Source of the DNA: CAZHMN01 sp964533705
Lineage (GTDB): Bacteria > Electryoneota > B3-LCP
NCBI GenBank assembly: GCA_964533705.1
Contig: CAZHMN010000063.1
Location: 1 to 17,576, forward strand
Length of the DNA stretch: 17,576 bases
Direction: 5' to 3'
In this document: positions 1 through 8,700 of the stretch, one piece after another
How positions within the stretch are numbered: position 1 is the stretch's first letter
Layout of the letters: every line of letters begins with the position of its first letter
Notes under the pieces: generated by a model
What the model was told of the DNA's origin: nothing
Database searches by the model: none
What the model saw: the letters and a program-made list of their open reading frames with translations, nothing else
Made by a program: the position numbers and the translations under genes

Positions 1-167
1 TATCCGCCGCCATTGACGGCGCCGCGTTGAACGTGAAAATCAATCTCCCCAGCCTGCCTGACGATCACCCTTATAAGGCTGAGGCCTCAGAAAAACTGGG
101 GAGTATTCTGGCCGGTAAGAAGAGATTGGCCGCCGACATCCAGGAAGCAGTGGCTCAAAACCTGTAG
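1..167 (+). CDS. 3' end of an unrecognised gene (partial)
   Basis: An open frame runs from the window edge (first full codon at position 3) to a TAG at 165-167, giving the last 54 residues of a protein. The visible part is hydrophilic with alternating charged and small residues and ends in a probable amphipathic helix (LAADIQEAVAQNL). No family is recognisable. It is not an obvious MutS C-terminus, although MutS is a common neighbour of MutL. The helical tail is loosely reminiscent of LptE-type proteins, but this is too weak to name it. The stop lies 19 nt before the mutL start on the same strand, so the gene is probably the preceding member of the same transcript. No terminator lies between them. 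Confidence 0.5.
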   Translation, partial: SAAIDGAALNVKINLPSLPDDHPYKAEASEKLGSILAGKKRLAADIQEAVAQNL

Positions 168-186
168 ACAGGCCCCATATTATCAC

Positions 187-2025
187 ATGAGCGTTGAAGA
201 AAACGCCAGCCAAAAGGCTCTCACGAGCCGAAAAATACACCTGCTCACTGAAGAGGTCTTCAACCGGATAGCTGCCGGCGAGGTGGTGGAACGCCCGGCG
301 TCGGTTCTGAAAGAATTAATCGAAAATTCTCTGGACGCCGGGGCCACTTCTATCGAAGTGACGGTCGCCGGAGCGGGGCGAAGCGAGATTTGCGTCAGTG
401 ACGACGGCGAAGGCATGACCAAGGCGGATCTTTTGTTGGCCTTCGAGCGCCACGCTACAAGTAAGGTGGCCACAGTCAACGATCTTCTGGCCATCCGCAC
501 GCTAGGCTTTCGCGGCGAGGCTCTCTCTGCCATCGCTTCCGTATCCCGAATCGAGGCAATCAGCCGGCAGGGAACGGAGCTTTCCGGTTATAAGATCCGG
601 CTGCAGGGCGGCAAAATCCAGGACATCGTGGAAACCGGTGCACCAATCGGCACGACCATCGCAGTCCGGGATCTGTTTTTCAACACTCCAGCCCGCAAGA
701 AATTCTTAAAATCGAAAGCGGTCGAAAACGGCCACCTTCTGAACGTCTTGCGACGATTCGCCCTGGCTTATCCGCAGGTGCGCTGGTCTTATGAACTGGA
801 CGGAAAGAATGTCTATCGTTTGCCCCCGGAATCGCTCGACAATCGGTTGTTAGCGGTCTTCAGCGAGGAGTTAAGCGGCCGTATCTTTCCGGTGGAATAC
901 GACGATTCGGGAATGAAAATTGCGGGATTTATCGGCTCGGCGGAAATCGCCCGGCGCTCCCGCGGCGATCAGCACCTCTACATCAACCGTCGCTGGGTAC
1001 AGAACCGGCTGTTAGGGCACGCCATCGCTTCGAGTTTCGGCCGTTTAATTGAGGAGGGGAAATTTCCGTTTTATGTCCTCTTCCTGGACCTCCCGCCCGA
1101 AGAGGTGGACGTGAACGTTCATCCCGCCAAGACCGAAGTGAAATTCCGGCGGGAATCGGAGATGTACAACTTCGTACACCGCTCCATTGCCCAAGCGCTG
1201 CAGAAAGCGGGCGTTGATGCGTTCCCCGGCATCAACCTTGAGTCCGGCGAACAGGTGGATCAGCGCACCGGTGAGATCAGATCGTTTCCCTCTATACCGG
1301 GAGGGCAAAGCACTACTCCACCGTACCCCCAGGGCCGCGGATACGCTCCAGCTTTCGGAAAACGCGGCATCGCATCGCCGGAGGCCTATCAATTGGTCTT
1401 CGGTCGAAGCAGCGACGGCGAGAGCGACGCGGCGTTTGAATCCGCCGAGGATAGCAGCGAAAGGACTCAGGTTTACCAGTTTCACAGGCGCTATATTGTC
1501 ACCGAAATCAAGAGCGGCATCGCCATCATTGATCAGCATGCCGCGCACGAGCGCATCCTCTACGAGAAAGCCCTGAAGGCACTGAATGGCAACCGGCTGC
1601 ACGGCCAGCAGATGCTCTTTCCCAAAATCTTAGAACTCGACGCGGAAAACGCCCTGAGGCTGCGCGAAGTCCTCGAGGATCTCACCATGCTGGGCATCAG
1701 CATTCGCGAGTTCGGCGAGCGAAGCTTCGTACTGGAAGCGCTTCCGGTCAGCCTGGGTGAGGTCAGCGATGACCGCCTCGTGCTGGACATCCTGGATGAA
1801 TTGAGGGAACGGGGCGTGGCCAAAAATCCCGGCCACGAACAGATCGCCGCGGCCTTCGCCTGCCGCGGGGCGATCAAGTTCGGACAAAGCCTGAGCTTGG
1901 CTGAGATGAACGCCTTGATTGACCAGCTCTTCGCCACCCAATTCCCGTTCACCTGCCCCCACGGCCGCCCGACGTTGCTGCAGTTGAGCCTGGGCGAACT
2001 GGAGCGGCGTTTCGGCCGAGCATAA
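187..2025 (+). CDS. mutL: DNA mismatch repair protein MutL (endonuclease-type)
   Basis: MutL links mismatch recognition by MutS to strand incision and repair in the cytoplasm. The N-terminal GHKL ATPase is complete: NRIAAGEVVERPASV, then KELIENSLDAG with catalytic Glu at about residue 43 and Mg-binding Asn at about 47, then DDGEGM, ATSKV, LGFRGEAL and FFNTPARKKF. The C-terminal dimerisation domain carries the nicking-endonuclease motif DQHAAHERILYE (residues about 449-460, matching DQHA-x2-E-x4-E), plus ACRGAIK (C559) and CPHGRP (C590). The protein should therefore be a nicking MutL, as in species without MutH. Length (612 aa) is normal. A variable, low-complexity linker lies at roughly 350-430. 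The ATG at 187 has no clear Shine-Dalgarno. It starts 19 nt after the upstream stop and is followed by miaA, a widespread pairing. Confidence 0.98.
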   Translation: MSVEENASQKALTSRKIHLLTEEVFNRIAAGEVVERPASVLKELIENSLDAGATSIEVTVAGAGRSEICVSDDGEGMTKADLLLAFERHATSKVATVNDLLAIRTLGFRGEALSAIASVSRIEAISRQGTELSGYKIRLQGGKIQDIVETGAPIGTTIAVRDLFFNTPARKKFLKSKAVENGHLLNVLRRFALAYPQVRWSYELDGKNVYRLPPESLDNRLLAVFSEELSGRIFPVEYDDSGMKIAGFIGSAEIARRSRGDQHLYINRRWVQNRLLGHAIASSFGRLIEEGKFPFYVLFLDLPPEEVDVNVHPAKTEVKFRRESEMYNFVHRSIAQALQKAGVDAFPGINLESGEQVDQRTGEIRSFPSIPGGQSTTPPYPQGRGYAPAFGKRGIASPEAYQLVFGRSSDGESDAAFESAEDSSERTQVYQFHRRYIVTEIKSGIAIIDQHAAHERILYEKALKALNGNRLHGQQMLFPKILELDAENALRLREVLEDLTMLGISIREFGERSFVLEALPVSLGEVSDDRLVLDILDELRERGVAKNPGHEQIAAAFACRGAIKFGQSLSLAEMNALIDQLFATQFPFTCPHGRPTLLQLSLGELERRFGRA

Positions 2026-2058
2026 GGCAGAAAAAGTGATTGCCTTAGATTATTTGGA

Positions 2059-3015
2059 ATGAATAAGATTCCCTTTCTGGTCGGGCCTACAGCTTCAGGT
2101 AAAACATCCGTCGCCCTGATCGTGGCGGAAAAGCTGGGCGCGGAGATTATTTCCGCGGATTCGCGACAGATCTATCGCGGCATGGCTATTGGAACTGCGC
2201 AACCGCGACCCGAAGAGACCGCCCGCGCCGCGCATCATTTCGTCAACTGCCTCGATCCTGACCAGAATTTTAGCGCCGGGGAATACGGCCGCAGGGCGCG
2301 AGCTAAAATCGCCGAGCTTCAAGAAAGAGGAATCATACCACTGGTCGTGGGTGGATCGGGATTATACGTTTCCGCGCTGGTGGACGATTTTTTTTCGGGA
2401 CCATCGGCAGATCCCGAAATCCGCAGCCGTTTGAAAACCATCGCCGCAGATGAGGGGGTGGCGAAACTTTACGAGAAATTAAAGGAGGTTGATCCGGCCA
2501 GCGCTGATAGGATCATGCCGTCGGATTACCGGCGCATTGAACGGGCGTTGGAGATCTACTACCTGACCGGAATGCCCATCAGCGAGATGAGAAGGAGAAA
2601 AGCCAATCCTCCCCCCTACCAGCCGGTGATGGTGGGATTGGAATGGCCCCGCGATCAGCTCTATGAAAGGATAAACCAGCGCTGTTTGATGATGCTGGAG
2701 GCGGGATTAATTGATGAAGTCAAGGCGTTAATCTCCGATCGCAAGCCGGAAGGGGATGGTTTCCTCACCCAGTTCAACGCGCTGAACAGCGTGGGTTACG
2801 TGGAGGTGATTCAATACCTTCGAGGTGAAGTGGATTACGATGAAATGGTGCGCTTATTTCAGCGCAACACGCGCCGCTTCGCCAAGCGGCAGATTTCCTG
2901 GTTCGGCAGGGATGAGCGCATCGAGTGGGTGAAAATGAGTCGTGATCGCCAAATCGAAGAAGCTGCCGAGGAAATCGTTGGCATTTATTCTGAGGCGGGG
3001 ATCAAAAGCGATTGA
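2059..3015 (+). CDS. miaA: tRNA dimethylallyltransferase MiaA
   Basis: MiaA transfers the dimethylallyl group from DMAPP to N6 of A37 in tRNAs reading UNN codons, the first step to (ms2)i6A. Visible motifs are the P-loop GPTASGKT (residues 9-16), ADSRQIYRGMAIGTAQP (33-49) with the catalytic-region Asp, GGSGLYV (98-104), DYRRIERALEI (156-166) and the tRNA-binding segment TRRFAKRQISWF (271-282). The 318-aa length is typical. The gene begins 33 nt after mutL, an arrangement shared with many bacteria. No hfq follows, unlike in proteobacteria. The start is the first ATG of the frame at the expected N-terminus, directly before the P-loop. Its upstream sequence has only a weak TTGGA-like element. 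Confidence 0.98.
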   Translation: MNKIPFLVGPTASGKTSVALIVAEKLGAEIISADSRQIYRGMAIGTAQPRPEETARAAHHFVNCLDPDQNFSAGEYGRRARAKIAELQERGIIPLVVGGSGLYVSALVDDFFSGPSADPEIRSRLKTIAADEGVAKLYEKLKEVDPASADRIMPSDYRRIERALEIYYLTGMPISEMRRRKANPPPYQPVMVGLEWPRDQLYERINQRCLMMLEAGLIDEVKALISDRKPEGDGFLTQFNALNSVGYVEVIQYLRGEVDYDEMVRLFQRNTRRFAKRQISWFGRDERIEWVKMSRDRQIEEAAEEIVGIYSEAGIKSD

Positions 3016-3049
3016 ATGAGGAAATGCTTAAATTATCCGTAGATGACGA

Positions 3050-3976
3050 ATGAGGAGAGATCAGAAAAAGCTGGACGGCTTTGATCCCATGAACCGCCGC
3101 AGGTTCCTGACTATGAGTGCGGCCGGCGCGGCGACGCTGATGCTGCCCTGGAGGCTCTACGCCGAGGAATCCACACCCGCCACGCTGGTCTTAATCAGGG
3201 GCGGAACCCCGGAAGAGGCTTTGCAGACCGCGCTGAATGCTTTGGGCGGCATCTCTCAATTCGCCCCCGCTGGGAAAAAGGTGGTCGTGAAGCCCAACAT
3301 CGGCTGGGACCGGACGCCGGCCCAGGGCGCCGACACGAATCCCGAACTGGTGGCTGCCACCGTCAGAACTTTCGTTAAGGCAAAGGCTGAGGTAGCGGTT
3401 TTCGACAACACCTGCAACGCGGCGCAGCGCTGTTACCGCCGCAGCGGCATCGAAGAGGCAGCCAGGAACGCCGGGGCAAAGGTTTCCTTCATGCCCGAAA
3501 TACTCTTCCAAGACATTGATCTGCCTGACGGCGTCGTGCTTAAGAAGTGGCCGATTTACCGGGATTATCTAAAAGCAGATCTGCGCGTCAATCTGCCCAT
3601 CCTAAAGCATCATTCGATGGCGGGAGTGACCATGGGATTGAAGAATCTGATGGGCGTGATGGGCGGAAATCGCGGTTCGATCCATAAAGGTTTCGATCAA
3701 AAGCTGATTGACATTGTCACACCTATTTTACCGGAATTGACGATTCTGGACGCTCATCGGGTGCTGCTGCGCAACGGCCCTCAGGGGGGCAATCCCGATG
3801 ACGTAAAGATTATGAACTCCCTGATTGCGGGCTTCGATCCGGTGGCCGTGGACGCCGAAGGAGCTCGTCTCTTCGGCCGGAATCCGAGGGAATTAGGATA
3901 CCTGGCGGAAGCTGAGCGACGCGGGTTGGGCAAGATCGAAAGGCCGGAGGGATTCAAAGAAATCACCCTGGGATAA
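3050..3976 (+). CDS. Tat-exported DUF362 domain protein
   Basis: This is a DUF362-family protein of unknown biochemical function. The family hallmarks are VVVKPNIGW (residues 78-86), NLPILKHHSMAGVTMGLKN (181-199) and DPVAVDAEG (263-271). The N-terminus carries a twin-arginine signal (NRRRFLTMSAAG, residues 15-26, then a hydrophobic stretch and PWRLYAEE), so the folded protein should reach the periplasm, possibly with a cofactor. No ferredoxin-type CxxCxxCxxxC motif is present, unlike some DUF362 members. Two starts are possible: ATG at 3050, giving a 13-residue extra n-region, or ATG at 3089, starting just before the RRR. Neither has a good ribosome binding site. It lies 34 nt after miaA and 36 nt before the polyferredoxin gene, which suggests the two work together in electron transfer or cofactor handling (inference). 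Confidence 0.88.
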   Translation: MRRDQKKLDGFDPMNRRRFLTMSAAGAATLMLPWRLYAEESTPATLVLIRGGTPEEALQTALNALGGISQFAPAGKKVVVKPNIGWDRTPAQGADTNPELVAATVRTFVKAKAEVAVFDNTCNAAQRCYRRSGIEEAARNAGAKVSFMPEILFQDIDLPDGVVLKKWPIYRDYLKADLRVNLPILKHHSMAGVTMGLKNLMGVMGGNRGSIHKGFDQKLIDIVTPILPELTILDAHRVLLRNGPQGGNPDDVKIMNSLIAGFDPVAVDAEGARLFGRNPRELGYLAEAERRGLGKIERPEGFKEITLG

Positions 3977-4012
3977 TATCCATTGAAAGGCACCCCTTCC
4001 AGATAATCGGAC

Positions 4013-5536
4013 ATGAGAAAACCCAGAACCATTCACCTGCGCCGCTTCAGCCAGATTACCTTCCTGCTGATCTTCTGCATTCTCTTCCTCCAAGCCAAAG
4101 ACCCCCTGCACAAAGCCATCCCCCCTGACCTCCTGCTGAGATTGGATCCGCTGGCGGGCGTCATCGTCATCATCACCGGACGCTCGTTGTCGGCGACCTT
4201 CTGGCCTGCTCTGATTGTTCTACTGCTGAGCCTGGCGCTGGGCAGAAGTTTCTGCGGATGGGTGTGTCCGCTGGGCTCGACTCTGGACATCTGGAACCGG
4301 ATTTTACCCGCGGGAAAGAGGCGCGGCAACCGGCGCTGGAAATACGCCATCCTCCTGGGTGTGGTTCTTCTGGCGATTTTCTCCATTCAGGCGGTCTGGC
4401 TTCTGGATCCACTGGTCATTTTTACTCGATCTTTAGCTCTGGCCATCTATCCGCTCAGCGTCTGGGGCGTTGAAAGTTTAATCAATGCGTTTTTCGGCCT
4501 GCCAATCACAGAAGGCCTGGCTTTTGGGCTCTGGGATCTGTTTCAGGGCTGGTTCATCCCCTTGAACCCGCTGCAGACGGCACTTCTTTTTACCACCCTT
4601 CTGGTTTTTGTGGGTATTCTAATGCTGGATCAATTGGGACGGAGATTCTGGTGCAGGGTGCTCTGCCCTCTGGGTGCTTTACTGGGATTGATTGGACACG
4701 TTTCGCCCTTCGGCCGGAAGGTGGATGAATCGTGCAACTCCTGCGCACTCTGTGAGGCAGATTGCAGGATGGCGGCCATCGAAGAGGAGGATTTTTCTCG
4801 CACTCGGCGGTCAGAATGCATCCTCTGTCTGGAATGCAAGGAGGTGTGCAAAGAAGAGGGGATAACCTACACCTGGCACCGGCAGGCGAATGGACAGGAG
4901 GCTTTTAATCTGGGTCGGCGCCGGGTCTTCGGCGTTCTGGGGGCTTCCGTTCTCTTCGGCGGAGTTTGGCGGACGCAGTTGCTTGACCGGTCTTCGGACG
5001 GATATCTGATTCGCCCGCCCGGCGCAGTTGAAGAAAACCGATTTCTGGATCTCTGCCTGCGCTGTGAAGAGTGCGTCAAGGCCTGCTCGTCAACGGGAGG
5101 ATGTTTACAGCCGTCCGGGATTGAATACGGCTGGACGGGATTCTGGACGCCCCGGGCTCGCATGCGGGAAGGCTATTGCGAATATTCCTGCACGCTCTGC
5201 GGGCAGGTTTGCCCTTCAGGTGCCATCCAGCCGTTAACTGAAGAAATAAAGAAACAAACGGTCATCGGGTTAGCTTACATTGATCGTTCTCTCTGCATTC
5301 CTTGGGCGACGGGCGAGGATTGCATCGTCTGCGAGGAACACTGTCCCACGCCCGAAAAAGCCATCGTCTTTCGCAAAGGCGACGTGGAACTTCCGGGCAT
5401 GGTGAAGAGCGGCGTCAAGTTGCCCTACGTTGACCGGAACCTCTGCATCGGTTGTGGCATCTGCGAAAACAAGTGTCCGGTTTTCGGTGAATCCGCCATA
5501 CGGGTGACGCGGGAAGGAGAACAACGTGGGAGCTAA
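4013..5536 (+). CDS. Membrane polyferredoxin, NapH-NapG-like fusion
   Basis: This 507-aa iron-sulfur membrane protein probably passes electrons between quinol or cytoplasmic donors and the periplasm. The N-terminal half resembles NapH/MauN/CcoG: hydrophobic segments at about 14-27, 52-76, 112-133 and 189-207, the paired cytoplasmic motifs CGWVCPLG (81-88) and CRVLCPLG (214-221), and two 4Fe-4S motifs (C241xxCxxCxxxC251 and C269xxCxxCxxxC279). A second signal-like segment follows, GRRRVFGVLGASVLFGG (301-317). The NapG-like half comes next: IRPPGA (333-338), CLRCEECVKAC (348-358), CEYSCTLCGQVC (389-400), C437xxCxxxC444P and CIGCGICENKCP (478-489). That gives room for about six clusters. It is likely co-transcribed with the upstream Tat-DUF362 gene. 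The exact substrate is unknown and no nitrate reductase gene is visible nearby. Confidence 0.88.
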   Translation: MRKPRTIHLRRFSQITFLLIFCILFLQAKDPLHKAIPPDLLLRLDPLAGVIVIITGRSLSATFWPALIVLLLSLALGRSFCGWVCPLGSTLDIWNRILPAGKRRGNRRWKYAILLGVVLLAIFSIQAVWLLDPLVIFTRSLALAIYPLSVWGVESLINAFFGLPITEGLAFGLWDLFQGWFIPLNPLQTALLFTTLLVFVGILMLDQLGRRFWCRVLCPLGALLGLIGHVSPFGRKVDESCNSCALCEADCRMAAIEEEDFSRTRRSECILCLECKEVCKEEGITYTWHRQANGQEAFNLGRRRVFGVLGASVLFGGVWRTQLLDRSSDGYLIRPPGAVEENRFLDLCLRCEECVKACSSTGGCLQPSGIEYGWTGFWTPRARMREGYCEYSCTLCGQVCPSGAIQPLTEEIKKQTVIGLAYIDRSLCIPWATGEDCIVCEEHCPTPEKAIVFRKGDVELPGMVKSGVKLPYVDRNLCIGCGICENKCPVFGESAIRVTREGEQRGS

Positions 5537-5589
5537 CCGTGTCCTTATACATTCTATTCAAAAAATCGTCAGATAGATTGGAATAGTTC

Positions 5590-5618
5590 TTGCTTTTTTA
5601 AATTGGATTGTTTATATT
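5590..5618 (+). promoter_or_regulatory. Candidate sigma70-like promoter for the Ig-repeat gene
   Basis: TTGCTT (5590-5595), a 17-nt spacer and TATATT (5613-5618). The -10 matches 5 of 6 consensus bases and the -35 matches 3 of 6. It would give a 5' UTR of about 130 nt before the ATG at 5755. In such AT-rich DNA chance matches are common, so support is modest. Confidence 0.35.
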
Positions 5619-5701
5619 ATTTTGATAAAGATAGCCTGAATTCGCGTTTGGTTTATCTGCATTATCACCGTACTTGGCGTAATAATAAATAGTTAACCGG
5701 G

Positions 5702-5712
5702 GGTATAATACC
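5702..5712 (+). promoter_or_regulatory. Palindrome GGTATAATACC containing a perfect -10 hexamer
   Basis: GGTAT-A-ATACC is an exact inverted repeat that contains TATAAT (5704-5709), the consensus -10. No matching -35 lies at 16-18 nt. It could be an activator-dependent promoter, an operator overlapping a -10, or chance. The predicted start would be about 40 nt before the ATG at 5755. Confidence 0.3.
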
Positions 5713-5745
5713 GGAGAGGCAATATGCATCCTGGAAGGTAATGTC

Positions 5746-5750
5746 GGAGG
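5746..5750 (+). promoter_or_regulatory. Strong Shine-Dalgarno GGAGG
   Basis: GGAGG ends 4 nt before the ATG at 5755 and fixes the start of the Ig-repeat protein. It stands out because most other genes in the window have weak or no Shine-Dalgarno. Confidence 0.75.
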
Positions 5751-5754
5751 CATT

Positions 5755-8700
5755 ATGAAACATTTGCGCAGCATATCCATCGTTCTGTTTCTGGTCGTGT
5801 TCGCTTTGCTTTTGAATAATTGCGAACAGAAATCATCCACGGGGCCGTCTTCCGGCCAGCAGATATGGCAGATTGGCAATATTTCGCTGACGGCGGAAGA
5901 ACTACAACTCTACTCGCTTCCGGGGGTGCCGGCCACAACTGAGATCACTGCAACCGTCACGGACACGGCGGGCACGGCGATCGAGGGCGTTGTCGTTAAA
6001 TTCTCCACTCCGGATTTCGGTTCCATTTCCAGTACTCAGGATACGACCGATGCCGAGGGCGAGGTAACCGTGACGTTCAACTCGCAGGGCCAGACCGGTG
6101 CGGCCACCATCACAGCTTCCGTAACGTCGGGCGGCACTACCACCTCCAGATCAATCACGATTTACGTCACCAACCTCAGCGGGTACCCCAGCGAGATGTC
6201 GCTTTCTCTTTTTCCCGATCTTCTGTATTGGACGGAAACAGGCGTTGAAGACAGCATCAAAGTCACCGTAACCATCACGGATTCCTCGAACATCGGCATC
6301 CCCGGTTTGCGCATTAACCTGGCATCAACGCTCGGCGTGCTCAGCATCCCTGATACGACCAACAACATCGGTAAGACCACCACTTACTTGTATCCGGGAG
6401 ATGAAGTGGGCGTAGGGGTTGTCACAGCCAGCATAACGATCTCCGGGCCGGATCCGGGCAGCACTCCACCGGACACGACCGATGGGCTTTCCCCCGGTTT
6501 CCCAGGCGGATCCGACGGCAAAATCGGAAAGGTTCAATCCCCCTGGTTAACGTTGAATTCCGGAAAAGGCGGTTCATCGGGCGATGCGGGCCGTACGGTG
6601 GCGGACAGCTATACTCTGACCGTTTCGGATACTTTTTACATCGTACCCCTGGACCAGACGGTGGCCGGATTGTCCCTCGAAGTATCACCGACGACGGTTT
6701 ACAGCGCACCGGGACAAATTGATTACATTGACGTAAATGTATGGGTGAAGGATTCCCTGAACGTGGGCATTTCGGGCGTGAACGTCAATCTGCAGACCAC
6801 GCTGGGCGTTATATCGTCCACTGGTGTAACGGGCAACTACGGGAACTTCCAGACTGAGATACAGATCGGCCAGGATGAAGAAGGGATGGGGATCGTCACC
6901 GCCTGGGTGGGCGACAGCCCCAATTCGATTGGCGGCCAAGGGGACGGTCTACTGCAGCAGGCAGTTGTCAGCAAGGCGAGTGGATGGCCGGGATTGGAAC
7001 CGGGCCTCTCTCTGGATTCAAAGATGGGTCGCTCTGCAGATGGCGGCGGTAATTCGATCCCGCCGGGACTCGATGATTTCTACATTTCCGATTCCGACAC
7101 TTTCTGGATTCTGCCCATCAGCGAACAGATTTCCGACATCGCTCTTTCCGCAGCCGATTATGATCTCTTCACCACTCCTGGCGTCCCGGCAACGACGACG
7201 ATTACTGCAACCGTATCCGATTCCTTAGGGACTGCGAAGGAAGGGATTCTGGTGCACTTCACCACGCCGGCGATCGGTTCCATTTCATTGACGCAAGGCT
7301 ACACCAATTCCAGCGGCCAGGTTAACGTGACGTTCAGTTCGGATAACGAGTTCGGTGAGACGGACATTACCGCTTACGTGAACGTGGGTACAGAGATCAT
7401 ATCGGAGACGATCACGATTGGAGTTTATCAATTAGCCAACCCGCCTGCTTCCATTGACGCCGTGGCACCGGCACAGGTTTACATTGATCTGGAACAGAGC
7501 ATGTCCTTCGAGGTCGGGGCCTGGGTTCGCGATTCCTTAAACGTTGGCCTTCCCAATATTCAGGTCACCTTTTCCACAACGCTGGGTGCCATAGAAATCG
7601 CCGATCCGACCAACAGCAATGGATATGCGAGTACGAACGTGCACAACATTGACGGATATGGAACAGGCTACATAACGGCTACGGTCAGCACACCAGGAGG
7701 GACGCTCTCCGATACTGCTCCCTTTGAAGTATTGCCGACTTCGCAGCAGATATCGGGCATTTCAGTCAGCGCCGCTCCCAGTGAAATTTACGTGGCGCCG
7801 GACGCCAGCGGCAACAGTGTCATCACAGCCATCGTTGTGGATGAGAACAATAACGGCGTCGCCGGTATACCGGTCAGCTTTGGCACGGACCTGGGATGGC
7901 TGACGACAAGCGGAGGGACGACGGATTCTTCGGGGGCGAAAACGGTTACTTTCAACTCGACGCCGAACGTCACCGGGACAGCTCATGTGTGGGCTTATGC
8001 CGGAACCCTGAGTGATACGTGCAACGTCAAGGTAACCCCCACGGCTGCCGCCAGCGGTAAAATAGAGCTCTTCACCGATACCAACCTGATTTATGCCGAC
8101 AACGGCATCACCAAGGCTTATCTCACGGCGCAGCTAAAAGATGCTGACAATCAGGTCATCAAAGACGCTCTCATTATTTTCACTGCCGATCACGGAACGA
8201 TCAATTCGCCGGTGATGACGGATACAACCGGTCGAGCTTACGCCGTTTTCGAAGATAACGGCGATCCGACCACTCCTGATTCTGCGCGGGTAATCGCCAA
8301 GTATAACGCCCTGAACGTCGCCGATACGGTCTTTATCACCATCGCACCGCCTCTGGGAGTTGATCACATCAATTTGAGTTCGGGCACCAATACGATGAAG
8401 GCCAACGGCCTTGACTCGACCCGAGTGGATGCCGTCGTTTACCTCGAAAACTACATGCTGGCGCCTGCCGGAACGCAGGTCAATTTCTCGGTGGGTGGAG
8501 ATAATATCGGCGACTTCGCTCCTCCAGTGGCGATAGTTTCCGAAGCGGGAACGGCGACGACTTACTACAAAACCGGAGTCAGCACGGGAATTGATTCGTT
8601 GGTGGCGGAAGTCGAAGGCGTATATTCGAATATCCTGCCCATGAATCTCATTCCCGGACCGCCTACTCAGATTGACGTTACTCTGGATCCCACCACGTTG

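Larger units (their letters stand above)
5537..5754 (+). other. AT-rich intergenic region with candidate regulatory elements
   Basis: About 220 nt without a convincing gene, visibly more AT-rich than the flanking coding DNA. The first part holds a weak hairpin candidate (CTATTC at 5554-5559 and GAATAG at 5581-5586, long loop) followed by a T-run at 5594-5599, which might end the upstream transcript. It is followed by candidate promoter elements for the Ig-repeat gene (listed separately). No tRNA, riboswitch fold or CRISPR repeat is apparent. Confidence 0.5.

Noticed and set aside
1045..1602. A 185-codon minus-strand frame inside mutL
   Set aside because: Shadow of the conserved mutL frame. 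No motifs, and codon pattern belongs to the other strand.
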